Shown here one piece after another: positions 1 through 7,865 of a stretch of 44,096 bases of DNA. Each line of letters starts with the position of its first letter. Position 1 is the stretch's first letter. The position numbers were made by a program, and so were the translations under genes. Below the pieces are notes generated by a model. It saw only the letters and a program-made list of their open reading frames with translations. It was not told the origin of the DNA and made no database searches. Origin of the DNA: Streptomyces sparsogenes (GTDB lineage Bacteria; Actinomycetota; Actinomycetes; Streptomycetales; Streptomycetaceae); assembly GCF_001704635.1 (NCBI RefSeq), contig NZ_MAXF01000039.1, forward strand, positions 1 to 44,096. The letters run 5' to 3'.

Positions 1-66
1 CAGCCACTCGGGCAGCGATGAGGACGGTCGCCTCGTAGCGGACCGCCGGCTTGTCGTATCGCGTGG
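1..66 (-). pseudogene. IS5-type transposase C-terminal remnant (partial at window edge)
   Basis: The minus strand reads TRYDKPAVRYEATVLIAA, which resembles the C-terminal tail of Streptomyces IS5-type transposases as I recall it (a TRYDKLAVRYEATVL..AAINEWL pattern). After LIAA the expected EWL is out of frame by a small indel, and upstream of TRYDK the similarity stops, so this is a fragment. It runs off the left edge of the window. The family assignment rests on about 18 residues only. Confidence 0.45.
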
Positions 67-142
67 GGAGGCGCGGTGCCTCTTTCTGCGGGCCGAGCAC
101 AACCGGTCCGCGCACATCGGCCCGGTCTCCGTTTGTCTTCGC

Positions 143-703
143 TCAGTGCCGCAGGAGTTCGCAGAAGCGGTCCAGGGCACGGTCGGTGCGGCGGCGGTCG
201 CCGGTGGTCGTGAGGTCGAACAGGAGACCCCGGATGACAGCCATGACCAGCGTGGGAGTGACGGCGTCATCAGGGCCGGTGGCGATGTCGCGGAAGGTGG
301 CGCCGAGCGTGTCGAACCAGTCCGTGATCGCCTCCGCCCGGTCCGGGTAGTTCTCGGGGTGAGCCAGGCCGTCGGCGTGCACCTCGAAGAACAGCCGGAC
401 GAACGGGGCACGCTCCGGTGCGCTGATCCAGGCCCAGATGCCGCGCAGACGTTCCTCCGCGGTGGCCGCCTCCGGCGGTAGGTTCTCGGCCAACCGCGCC
501 GCACCGCGGCGGCGGGCCTCGGCGAGGACGGCGGATACCAACTCCTGTTTGCTGTTGAAGTCGTAGAGCAGCATCCGCGGGCTGGTGTCGAGAGCCGCGG
601 CCAACGGCCTCAGGCTCAATCCGGCCAGGCCGTGCGCCAGTACGTAGTCGGTCGCCCGCGCGAGCGTGGCCTCCCGCCGGGCGGGATTCGGGGGTCGCCC
701 CAC
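143..703 (-). CDS. TetR-family transcriptional regulator
   Basis: A 186-aa regulator. The reading frame stays open further upstream, but the GTG at 701-703 follows GGAGAGGACGATTCACT, a good RBS, and gives the normal TetR start VGRPPNPARREATLARATDY. Residues 10-57 form the TetR helix-turn-helix (VLAHGLAGLSLRPLAAALDTSPRMLLYDFNSKQELVSAVL), with the typical LYDFNSKQEL recognition-helix end. The rest is a helical ligand-binding domain. It is divergent from the patatin-like gene across 85 bp, so it most likely represses that gene and itself; the ligand cannot be inferred. Family is sure, target is inference. Confidence 0.9.
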   Translation of the reverse strand: MGRPPNPARREATLARATDYVLAHGLAGLSLRPLAAALDTSPRMLLYDFNSKQELVSAVLAEARRRGAARLAENLPPEAATAEERLRGIWAWISAPERAPFVRLFFEVHADGLAHPENYPDRAEAITDWFDTLGATFRDIATGPDDAVTPTLVMAVIRGLLFDLTTTGDRRRTDRALDRFCELLRH

Positions 704-788
704 AGTGAATCGTCCTCTCCGTACTGCGGAACCGAGCCTGACGGCAATATATGATACGACTGTTTCAATAACGGGAGTGGACGCAGTC
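704..788. promoter_or_regulatory. Divergent TetR / patatin promoter region
   Basis: This 85-bp gap holds the only AT-rich stretch nearby, around 746-770 (CAATATATGATACGACTGTTTCAATAAC). TATGAT at 750-755 could serve as a -10 for the rightward gene and the reverse-strand TATCATATAT for the regulator. It is the natural place for a TetR operator, but I see no long perfect palindrome, so no operator is marked. Confidence 0.45.
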
Positions 789-1643
789 GTGTACACGCTT
801 GACCGGGCACTCGCGCTGGGCGCGGGAGGCCCTGTGGGTGCGGCCTGGATGGCCGGACTGGCCTGCGGACTGCGCCGCGGCGGGGTGGATCTCGGCGAGG
901 CCGATCTGATCGTCGGCACGTCGACCGGCGCGATCATCGGCGCGGTGCTGGCCACCGGTCAGGACCCCAGCCGGCTCGCCAGGCCCGGGCGCCCTGCCGG
1001 CACCGACGGCACCCCGCCCCAGGTGGACGGGCGCCGACTGGGCGAGGCGTTCGCCGTGCTCGGCCATGCCGCCTCGGACCCGGCCGAGGCGCGGCGCCGG
1101 GTGGGCCGGATCGCGCTCGCCGCCGAGACCGGCCCCGAGCAGGCGCATATCGCCCGGATGCGCGCCCTGGTCGGCACGGACCAGTGGCCGGACCGGAAGC
1201 TGCTCATCACTGTGCTGGACACCGAGACCGGCGAGCAGGAGATCCTCGACCGCGCCGGTGGCGCACCGCTGCCCTCCGCCGTGGCGGCGAGCACGGCCTT
1301 CCCGGGCATCTACCCACCGATCACCATCAACGGCCGCCGATACATGGACGGCTCCCTGCGGTCGGCGACCAACGCCGGACTCGCGGCCGGGGCCCGCACG
1401 CTCGTCGTGGTCGACCCACAAGCGCACCTGTTCCCCCGCGAGTTGCTCGACCAGGAGCTGGCGGTCGCCGGGGCGCACGCGGTGGTGACCATCGAGCCCG
1501 ATCCGGCGTCGATACGCGCGTTCGGCCCGGACCTGAACGACCGCGCGGCCTGGGAACCGGCCTACCAGGCAGGTCTTGGCCAGGCCACCGATGCCGCGGA
1601 GCAGCTCCGCCTCGCGTGGCGGAGCGGATCCGACGCGAACTGA
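789..1643 (+). CDS. Patatin-like phospholipase family protein
   Basis: A 284-aa acyl hydrolase of the patatin class. Start GTG 789 is preceded by GGGAG at 773-777; GTG 777 is an alternative. Near the N-terminus is the glycine-rich oxyanion loop ALGAGGPVGAAW, followed by the nucleophile elbow IVGTSTGAIIGAV (GxSxG, Ser in GTSTG). The catalytic Asp is in the DGS motif (INGRRYMDGSLRSATN), where the family usually has DGG or DGA. No signal peptide is seen, so a cytoplasmic or peripheral role on membrane lipid is likely. Divergent from a TetR regulator. The substrate is unknown; family members act on phospholipids or neutral lipids. Confidence 0.88.
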   Translation: MYTLDRALALGAGGPVGAAWMAGLACGLRRGGVDLGEADLIVGTSTGAIIGAVLATGQDPSRLARPGRPAGTDGTPPQVDGRRLGEAFAVLGHAASDPAEARRRVGRIALAAETGPEQAHIARMRALVGTDQWPDRKLLITVLDTETGEQEILDRAGGAPLPSAVAASTAFPGIYPPITINGRRYMDGSLRSATNAGLAAGARTLVVVDPQAHLFPRELLDQELAVAGAHAVVTIEPDPASIRAFGPDLNDRAAWEPAYQAGLGQATDAAEQLRLAWRSGSDAN

Positions 1644-1712
1644 GCGCCGCCCGGCCCCGGCCCTGCTCGCGATGCCCCGCTCGCGGCAAGCCCCGCGCGC
1701 ATCACCGCCGGG

Positions 1713-2234
1713 TCACTGCATGTTCCGCACGTGCGGGTGCTCCCAGGACGCCGCGCAGACGTACAGCTGCAGACTGTAGCCGCGGCCGATGGTGAGGTGG
1801 GTGTCCCCGCCGGCGTCGGGGAGGGACGGGTCGGCGGCGTGGGAGTCCTCCACCGGCCGCCAGCTCTTGGATCCGCCGTCCCACTCGCGGCCGTCGATGG
1901 TGAGCAGGGGCAGAAGGCCCGAGCCGCACTCGGCGCAGGCCATGGGGGACGGATCGGAGAAGCTCCACGGGGCGTGGCCGGCGACCTTGCAGCCGGGGGC
2001 GACGCCGAGGTCGTACTGGTAGACCACCCCGCGCCGCTTCCCCCAGGCGTGGAGCCGGCCCGCCAGGTCCTCCGGCAGCTCGTGGGGGGCCGGGTACTCG
2101 GTGACCGGCTCGGGGTGCAGCACGCAGGGTTCTGGCAGGTAGTCGTCGTTGCCGAGCACGGACGGCCGCGGGGCCGCGGCCAGCGGGTCGGAGACCTCGG
2201 CGGCGGTGCGCCAGCGCAGCTCGGTCCGGGGCAA
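1713..2234 (-). CDS. YwqG/DUF1963-like conserved hypothetical, probably N-terminally truncated
   Basis: 173 aa from a weak TTG start at 2234 with no convincing RBS. The C-terminal half is well formed: PGCKVAGHAPWSFSDP, then a CAECG metal-knuckle-like motif, PLLTIDGREWDGG, and IGRGYSLQLYVC before the end. This resembles the tail of Streptomyces proteins annotated as YwqG/DUF1963-like, which I recall as about 200-260 aa, so an N-terminal segment appears to be missing. The frame continues upstream without a stop until the TGA (2256-2258) that ends the CoA-transferase gene, with which it is in phase. It may be a downstream cistron or a gene remnant. Function unknown. Confidence 0.6.
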   Translation of the reverse strand: MPRTELRWRTAAEVSDPLAAAPRPSVLGNDDYLPEPCVLHPEPVTEYPAPHELPEDLAGRLHAWGKRRGVVYQYDLGVAPGCKVAGHAPWSFSDPSPMACAECGSGLLPLLTIDGREWDGGSKSWRPVEDSHAADPSLPDAGGDTHLTIGRGYSLQLYVCAASWEHPHVRNMQ

Positions 2235-2255
2235 CCCGCACAGGCTGCGCGGGAT

Positions 2256-3752
2256 TCAGCCCCAGGCCGGGCGGTCGGTGCCCCAGGGGGTGGGCGGGGC
2301 GGACCAGTCGCGGGGGGAGCCGGCGTAGCCGAGGGGCGGGAGGGCGTAGCGCAGGCATCCGTACGGGGCGGGCCGCTCGGTGAGCCAGGCGGTGGGGTCG
2401 TAGGTCTCGCCGCCGTGCGGGGCGACGGGGGTGATGCCGCGCATGAGCCAGGCCGCCGTGGCGGAGAGGGAGAGGCGCAGGTGGCGTCCGTCCCCGGTGT
2501 CCTGGCGTTCGGTCAGGGCGCGCAGGACCGCCGCGGCGAGCAGATAGCCCGTGCCGTGGTCGAGGGCCTGCGCGGGCAGCACGCCGGGGTGGCCGTCGGG
2601 GGCGGCTTCGAGGGCGGCGATGCCGCTCGCGGCCTGGACGAGGCTGTCGAAGCCGCGCCGGCCGGCCCAGGGGCCGGACCAGCCCCAGGCGGACACCTGG
2701 GCGACGACGAGTCCGGGGCGGCGTTCGAGGAGGGCGTCCGGGGCGAGGCCGAAGCGGTCGAGGGCGCCGGGGCGGTAGCCGGTGACCACGGCGTCGGCCT
2801 GGGAGAGGAGTTCTTCGAAGGTCCGCCGGTCCCGGGGGTCGCCGAGGTCCAGCCGGGTGGACCGCTTGCCGAAGCCGGTGTCGGCGTGGGCGTCCGGGTC
2901 CTCCGGGAGGTGCGGGGAGTCGACGCGCAGGACGTCCGCGCCGAGCAGCGCCAGGGTGCGGGTGGCCACCGGACCGGCGATGACCCGGGTCAGGTCGAGG
3001 ATCCGTACGCCGCTCGCGGGGAGGGGCGCCGGGGGCAGCGGGCGGGGGGCCGCGCCACCGGACCGCCGGGACTCGATCAGCACGGGCCGGGCGTCGGTGG
3101 CGGTCTCCGCGACGCCCCCGGTGGCGACCTCCGGGAACGCCACGGGCGGCGCGGGCGGCGCGGGCCGCGCGACGGCCACGGCCAGGCCGCCCGCCTCGTA
3201 GACCATCTCCTGGATCCCGTGGGCGGGGCGGGTCGCCAGCTCCTCGGCGAGCCGCTTGGCGAGGACGTCCTCCTCGCCCCGGTCGGCGATGCCGAGGGCG
3301 GCCAGGAGGCGGGCGCGGTGGTGCGGGTAGTTGGCGTGGGTGCGCACCCAGCCGTCGGCCGCGCGCCAGAAGCCGGACAGCGGCGCGAAGGAGGTCGGCG
3401 CGCGGCCGTCGATCCGCAGGTGCCGCTCGCTGACGAACGCCGTGGCGACCGCGGCCTCCGCCACCCGTACGGCGGGGACCGGTCCGCCGGACCGCCGCGC
3501 CGCCAGTTCGGCGGCGGCGAGCGAGCACGCGGCCACGGTGGCGCGGGCCAGCTCCCGCACCGGCAGGCGGGCGGGCAGCGCCCCCTCGGCCGGGAGGTAC
3601 GACACCTCGTCCAGCAGTTCCGCGGCGCCGCCCAGGGCGGTCCACGCGTGAGCGGTCGCGGCGTCGGCGGGGGTGGCGGCGTCCGTGGCGGTGGCAGCGT
3701 CGGCGGGGGTGGCAGCGTCGGCGTCCGTGTCGGCCTCTATTGGGTGCGTCAT
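2256..3752 (-). CDS. CaiB/BaiF (family III) CoA-transferase
   Basis: 498 aa, start ATG 3752. Family III CoA-transferases move CoA between acyl-CoA and a carboxylic acid through an aspartyl-CoA thioester. The hallmark N-domain segment is in the middle of this protein: GVRILDLTRVIAGPVATRTLALLGADVLRVDSP, followed by KRSTRLDLGD and VVTGYRPGALDRFGL, then GFDSLVQAASGIA and a conserved tail with ERPAPYGCLRYALPP. The nucleophilic Asp expected in the family corresponds to the FDSLVQA segment. About 230 residues precede the core domain and hold a family-like but divergent half, so this is a long, internally duplicated version. It follows idnD by 66 bp; a link to sugar-acid use is not obvious. Confidence 0.85.
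   Translation of the reverse strand: MTHPIEADTDADAATPADAATATDAATPADAATAHAWTALGGAAELLDEVSYLPAEGALPARLPVRELARATVAACSLAAAELAARRSGGPVPAVRVAEAAVATAFVSERHLRIDGRAPTSFAPLSGFWRAADGWVRTHANYPHHRARLLAALGIADRGEEDVLAKRLAEELATRPAHGIQEMVYEAGGLAVAVARPAPPAPPVAFPEVATGGVAETATDARPVLIESRRSGGAAPRPLPPAPLPASGVRILDLTRVIAGPVATRTLALLGADVLRVDSPHLPEDPDAHADTGFGKRSTRLDLGDPRDRRTFEELLSQADAVVTGYRPGALDRFGLAPDALLERRPGLVVAQVSAWGWSGPWAGRRGFDSLVQAASGIAALEAAPDGHPGVLPAQALDHGTGYLLAAAVLRALTERQDTGDGRHLRLSLSATAAWLMRGITPVAPHGGETYDPTAWLTERPAPYGCLRYALPPLGYAGSPRDWSAPPTPWGTDRPAWG
3654..3719. repeat. 18-bp tandem repeat in CaiB N-terminus (about 4 units)
   Basis: The region encodes DAAT every six residues (residues 12, 18, 24 and 30), separated by PA, AT and PA. 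The DNA unit is about 18 bp and imperfect. It lies between the start codon and the first conserved residues, so copy-number changes would alter only a flexible leader. Confidence 0.7.
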
Positions 3753-3818
3753 GCAGTCATTGTGCGGGGCACCGCAAGACGCACCGCAAGAGCGCGCCCG
3801 GCCGCCCCTGCTCCGCCC

Positions 3819-4853
3819 CTACTCCGCCCCGAAGTCCAGCAGCACCTTGCAGGAGCGGCCGCGGTCGGCGGCCAGGGCGAAGGCGTCGGCCGCCTCCCGT
3901 ACCGGCCGGACCGCGCTGATCAGCGACTCCAGGGCCGGCTCGGCGGCCAGCAGCCGCAGGGCGTCGTCGAACTCCGCGTGGAAGCGGAACGCCCCGCGAA
4001 GCTCAATCTCCTGGCTGACCAGCAGGTTCCCCGCGAACGGGCTCTCCCCGGGCGGCAGCATGCCCAGCTGGACGACGACGCCGCCGCGCCGGATCCGCCG
4101 CAGACAGGTGTCCAGGCCGGCCGCCACGCCGGAGGCCTCGATCGCCACGTCCACCTCGTCGTCCGGCCAGTTAGGGTCGGCCGGGTCGTCGGCCCGTACG
4201 ACGGCGGTGGCGCCGGCCGAGGCCGCGAACTCCAGGGCGCGCGGCAGCAGATCGGTCACGGTGATCTTCGCCGCGCCCGCCGCGCGGGCGGCGGCCACCA
4301 CCAGGCAGCCGATCGGCCCGGCGCCCGTGACCAGCACATGACGGCCCGTGAGGTCCCCGGCCCGCCGTACCGCGTGGAGGCCGACCGAGAGCGGCTCCGC
4401 GAGCGCGGCGCGGCGCAGGTCGAGGCCCTCGGGCAGGGGCCGCAGCTGCGCCGCCGGGACGGCGATACGGGCCGCGAAGCCGCCCTGGACGTGCGGGGTC
4501 CGCGCGGCGCTGCCCAGATAGCGGGTGTCGCGGCAGACGTTGGCCCGGCCGTCCGCGCACTCGGGGCACTCCCCGCAGGGCGTGGCCGGGTGGACGGCGA
4601 CGGGCGTGCCGGGCGCGGGTCCGCTCGCGCCCTCGCCGTATCCGACGACCGTGCCGACGACCTCGTGGCCGAGCACCATCGGCTCGGTCAGGCGGAAGTC
4701 GCCGACCCCGCCGTGCCGGTGGTAGTGCAGATCGGATCCGCAGATGCCGCCGTAGCGGATCGCGACGACGGCCTGCCCGGGAGCCGGGCTCGGCTCGGGG
4801 AGTTCGTCGATCCGCAGATCGTCCTGTCCATGGATCACACAGCCCAGCACCAT
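3819..4853 (-). CDS. idnD: Zinc-dependent alcohol dehydrogenase, L-idonate 5-dehydrogenase-like
   Basis: 344 aa from ATG 4853; GTG 4862, just upstream in frame behind GGAGAGG, is an alternative. It is a medium-chain dehydrogenase: catalytic zinc site CGSDLHYHRHGG and GHEVVGTVVGYGEG, structural zinc cysteines CGECPECADGRANVC, and a Rossmann glycine motif GAGPIGCLVVAAARAAGA. The start MVLGCVIHGQDDLRIDELP and the LHYHRHGGVGDF segment match L-idonate 5-dehydrogenases, which oxidise L-idonate to 5-keto-D-gluconate. The next upstream gene, an IdnO-like reductase, and the gluconate genes support this role. Sorbitol or another polyol remains possible. Likely cotranscribed from the gntK promoter. Confidence 0.85.
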   Translation of the reverse strand: MVLGCVIHGQDDLRIDELPEPSPAPGQAVVAIRYGGICGSDLHYHRHGGVGDFRLTEPMVLGHEVVGTVVGYGEGASGPAPGTPVAVHPATPCGECPECADGRANVCRDTRYLGSAARTPHVQGGFAARIAVPAAQLRPLPEGLDLRRAALAEPLSVGLHAVRRAGDLTGRHVLVTGAGPIGCLVVAAARAAGAAKITVTDLLPRALEFAASAGATAVVRADDPADPNWPDDEVDVAIEASGVAAGLDTCLRRIRRGGVVVQLGMLPPGESPFAGNLLVSQEIELRGAFRFHAEFDDALRLLAAEPALESLISAVRPVREAADAFALAADRGRSCKVLLDFGAE

Positions 4854-4891
4854 GTCCTCCACCCACACCTCTCCGTGTTCCAGAGCCGTGC

Positions 4892-5695
4892 TCAGAGCAC
4901 GCTCGTCATGCCGCCGTCCACGTACAGGACCTGACCGCTCACGAAGTCCGCCGCCGGGGACGCGAGATACAGCAGCGCCCCGACCAGGTCCTCGGTCCGC
5001 CCCCAGCGGCCCGCCGGGGTCCGCCCGCGCACCCACGCGCTGAACTTCTCGTCCTCGACGAGCGGCCGGGTCAGCTCCGTCTCGATGTAGCCGGGGCCCA
5101 GTCCGTTGACCTGGATCCCGTACGGGCCCCAGTCGGCGCACATGCCCTTGGTGAGCATCTTGAGCGCGCCCTTGGTCGCCGCGTAGGGGGCGATGCCGGG
5201 GCGCACCACCTCGCTCTGCAGGGAGCAGATGTTGACGATCTTGCCGTGTCCGCGCTCGGTCATCCGCCGGGCGGCCTCCCGGCCCACCAGGAAGGCGCTG
5301 GTGAGGTTGGTGTCCAGGATCCGGTGCCAGTCGGCGTCGGTGAACTCCAGCAGCGGGGCGCGGTTCTGCATGCCCGCGTTGTTGACCAGGATGTCGAGCG
5401 GGCCGACCCGCTCCTCGACCTCGGCGATCCCGGCGGCGACGGAGGGCCCGTCGGTCACGTCGAAGGCGGCGGTGTGGACGGCGGCGGTGTGGACGGCCGC
5501 GGGCCCGGCCTGTGCCGCGGCGGCCTCGGTGAGTTCGGCCGCCGCGGCCTTCAGGCGCTCCGGGTCGCGGCCGTTGACGACCACCGTGCAGCCGGCCTCC
5601 AGCAGGCCGCGGGCGAGGGCGTGGCCGATGCCCCGGCTGGAGCCGGTGACGAGGGCGGTGCGGCCGGCGATGTCGAAGAGCGGATGTGTCGTCAT
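4892..5695 (-). CDS. idnO: SDR oxidoreductase, gluconate 5-dehydrogenase (5-keto-gluconate reductase)
   Basis: 267-aa classical short-chain dehydrogenase. The cofactor motif is GSSRGIG (residues 18-24), NNAG follows at LDILVNNAGMQNRAP, the catalytic Ser is in ICSLQS and Tyr/Lys in YAATKGALK. MQNRAPLLEFTDADWHRILDTNLTSAF is typical of gluconate 5-dehydrogenases, which reduce 5-keto-D-gluconate to D-gluconate. It lies between idnD and gntP, so it should link idonate oxidation to gluconate kinase. An odd feature is a local duplication AAVHTAAVHTAAFDVT, from two copies of a 15-bp unit near 5465-5500, in the loop after the second strand. Confidence 0.88.
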   Translation of the reverse strand: MTTHPLFDIAGRTALVTGSSRGIGHALARGLLEAGCTVVVNGRDPERLKAAAAELTEAAAAQAGPAAVHTAAVHTAAFDVTDGPSVAAGIAEVEERVGPLDILVNNAGMQNRAPLLEFTDADWHRILDTNLTSAFLVGREAARRMTERGHGKIVNICSLQSEVVRPGIAPYAATKGALKMLTKGMCADWGPYGIQVNGLGPGYIETELTRPLVEDEKFSAWVRGRTPAGRWGRTEDLVGALLYLASPAADFVSGQVLYVDGGMTSVL

Positions 5696-5750
5696 GGCGT
5701 ACGTGTCCCGATGGCTAGGTGAGCTGGATGCGCTGGACGCGCCGGACCCG

Positions 5751-7148
5751 CTAGATGACCAGCGAGAGCAGCAGGACGAAGCCGATCGAGACGACGGAGA
5801 TGATGGTCTCCATCACCGACCAGGTCCGCACGGTCTGCCCGACGCTCAGCCCGAAGTACTCCTTGACCAGCCAGAACCCGGCGTCGTTGACATGGCTGAA
5901 GAACAGCGACCCGGCGCCGATGGCGAGGACGAGCAGCGCGGTGTGCGTGGTGCTCATGTCGGCCGCGAGCGGGGCCATCAGGCCGGCGGCGGAGATCGTG
6001 GCGACGGTCGCCGAGCCGGTCGCCAGCCGGATGCCGACCGCGATCAGCCAGGCGAGCAGCAGCGCGGAGACGTTCCAGTCCTTGGAGAAGTCCATGATCA
6101 TCTGGCCGACGCCGATGTCGATCAGCGTCTGCTTGAAGCCGCCGCCCGCGCCGACTATCAGCAGGATCCCGGCGATGGGGGCGAGCGAGGTCTCGACGGT
6201 GGACGAGAGCCGCCCCTTGGTGAAGCCCGCCGCCCGGCCGAGGGTGAACATGCCGACGATGACGGCCGCCAGCAGCGCGATCAGCGGCGAGCCGACGACG
6301 TCCGCGACCCGCTGGACGCCGTTGGCCGGGTCGTCCACGACGATGTCGACGAGCGCCTTGCCGAGCATCAGCACGACGGGCAGCAGCACCGTGGCCACGG
6401 TGACTCCGAACCCGGGGCGGCGCTCCAGCTCCTCGGAGGGGCGGGCCGGTATGAGCCGGTCCGGCGGTGTGACGTCCACCCAGCGGGAGGCGACGCGCGA
6501 GAAGAGCGGCCCGGCGATCACGACGGTGGGCAGCGCGACCAGCACGCCGAGCGCCAGGGTGACGCCCAGGTTGGCCTTGACCGCGTCGATCGCGGCGAGC
6601 GGGCCGGGGTGCGGCGGCACCAGACCGTGCATGACGGACAGGCCGGCCAGGGCCGGGATGCCGATCCGCATCAGCGAGTAGTTGCCGCGCTTGGCGACCA
6701 GCAGCACGACCGGGATCAGCAGCACCATGCCGACCTCGAAGAAGAGCGGCAGCCCGATGATCCCCGCGATCAGCGCCATCGCCCACGGCATGGTGCGGTC
6801 GCTCGCCTTCGCGAGGATCGTGTCGACGATCTGGTCGGCGCCCCCGGAGTCGGCCAGGAGCTTGCCGAGGATGGCGCCGAGCGCGATCAGCACGCCGACG
6901 CCCGCGACCGTGCTGCCGAGCCCGGCCGTGAAGCTGGCGATCGTCTTGTCCAGCGGCGCGGCTGCGGCGGCGCCGAGGGCCAGGGAGCCGATGGTCAGCG
7001 ACAGGAAGGCATGCAGCTTGAACTTGGTGATGAGAAGGACGATGACGGCGATGCCGACGAGGACGGCGATGCCCAGCTGTGCGTGACCGGCCGACGTGAT
7101 CGGGTCGGCGGTGTCCGCTGCCAGCATCTCGACGCTGAGTCTGGTCAC
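5751..7148 (-). CDS. gntP: Gluconate:H+ symporter, GntP family
   Basis: 465-aa polytopic inner-membrane permease with about 12-14 hydrophobic segments through its length. Family signatures seen include IGLPLFFEVGMVLLIPV, MHGLVPPHPGPLAAI (the HGLxPPHPGP motif), ATGSATVATISAAGLMAP and GSLFFSHVNDAGFWLVKEYFGLSV. These are diagnostic of GntP permeases that import D-gluconate or related sugar acids with a proton. It sits between gntK and idnO on the same strand. The 49 bp before the kinase stop hold short GCGTGCGTA tandem repeats (7164-7195). L-idonate could be a second substrate, as in E. coli IdnT, given the neighbours. Confidence 0.93.
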   Translation of the reverse strand: MTRLSVEMLAADTADPITSAGHAQLGIAVLVGIAVIVLLITKFKLHAFLSLTIGSLALGAAAAAPLDKTIASFTAGLGSTVAGVGVLIALGAILGKLLADSGGADQIVDTILAKASDRTMPWAMALIAGIIGLPLFFEVGMVLLIPVVLLVAKRGNYSLMRIGIPALAGLSVMHGLVPPHPGPLAAIDAVKANLGVTLALGVLVALPTVVIAGPLFSRVASRWVDVTPPDRLIPARPSEELERRPGFGVTVATVLLPVVLMLGKALVDIVVDDPANGVQRVADVVGSPLIALLAAVIVGMFTLGRAAGFTKGRLSSTVETSLAPIAGILLIVGAGGGFKQTLIDIGVGQMIMDFSKDWNVSALLLAWLIAVGIRLATGSATVATISAAGLMAPLAADMSTTHTALLVLAIGAGSLFFSHVNDAGFWLVKEYFGLSVGQTVRTWSVMETIISVVSIGFVLLLSLVI

Positions 7149-7197
7149 GGAGTGGCTTCCTTACGTGCGTAGCGTGCGTGCGTAGCGTGCGTACCGG

Positions 7198-7710
7198 CTA
7201 TCGGGCCCGGGCCCGCCGCAGCGCGGCGACGGCCTGCTCGGTGATGGCCTCGGGCTTGGGGGTGATGTCCACCGCCACACCGTTCTCGTCCGGCTGCAGC
7301 GGCTCCAGGGTGGCGAACTGCGAATCGAGCAGACCGCGCTTGAAGAAGTGGCCCTTGCGGGTCTCCAGCCGCTCGGCGATCTGCTCGCGATCGCCGGTGA
7401 GGTGGAGGAAGAAGAGGTCGGGGGCGGCCGCGCGGAGCCGGTCGCGGTAGGCGCGCTTGAGCGCGGAGCAGCTGACCACCCCGCCGCCCGCGCTGTGCTC
7501 ATGGGCCCACACGCCTATGGCGTCCAGCCACGGCCGGCGGTCGTCGTCGTCGAGCGGGGTGCCGGCCGACATCTTGGCGATGTTGGCCGGGGGGTGGAAG
7601 TCGTCGGCCTCGGCGTACGGGACGCCGAGCTCGGCTGCCAGCAGCTCGCCGACCGTGGACTTGCCCGTACCGGACACTCCCATGACGACGACAACCTGGG
7701 GGGTCTGCAT
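7198..7710 (-). CDS. gntK: Gluconokinase
   Basis: 170 aa, start ATG 7710 with GAGG upstream; the open frame to 7908 is only leader. It phosphorylates D-gluconate to 6-phosphogluconate with ATP. The P-loop is GVSGTGKST near the N-terminus, followed by ADDFHPPANIAKMSAGTPLDDDDRRPWL (sugar and Mg binding), VVSCSALKRAYRDRLR, and LHLTGDREQIAERLETRKGHFF, all classic for the GntK family. Length is normal for the family. It is the first gene of the minus-strand operon and is divergent from gntR, so it is the direct output of that regulator. Confidence 0.94.
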   Translation of the reverse strand: MQTPQVVVVMGVSGTGKSTVGELLAAELGVPYAEADDFHPPANIAKMSAGTPLDDDDRRPWLDAIGVWAHEHSAGGGVVSCSALKRAYRDRLRAAAPDLFFLHLTGDREQIAERLETRKGHFFKRGLLDSQFATLEPLQPDENGVAVDITPKPEAITEQAVAALRRARAR

Positions 7711-7865
7711 CGATACCTCGCTGTCTGCTCCGGCGCTGTCTTCTTCGACACGGCCTCGACCTCGGCGCCGCGGCACACTCAACCCCACAGGTACGACGTA
7801 TTCAAGAGCCTGTGACTTAAAAGTCATACTTATTTGGGTTGCTGCCGGGCACGTAGGCTGAGCCC
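7711..7865. promoter_or_regulatory. gntK / gntR divergent promoter with candidate GntR operator
   Basis: The 155-bp gap contains the inverted repeat TGACTT-AA-AAGTCA at 7813-7826, perfect over both 6-nt arms, inside an unusually AT-rich stretch. FadR-type regulators bind short palindromes of this size. For gntR, TAGGCT at 7854-7859 is a plausible -10 ending six bases before its ATG, so gntR may be leaderless and the palindrome would lie just upstream of its -35. Binding is inference from position and symmetry. Confidence 0.65.

Noticed and set aside
1731..4934. 1067-aa open frame on the plus strand
   Set aside because: Glycine/arginine-rich shadow of the CoA-transferase and idnD genes on the other strand; no domain and no RBS.
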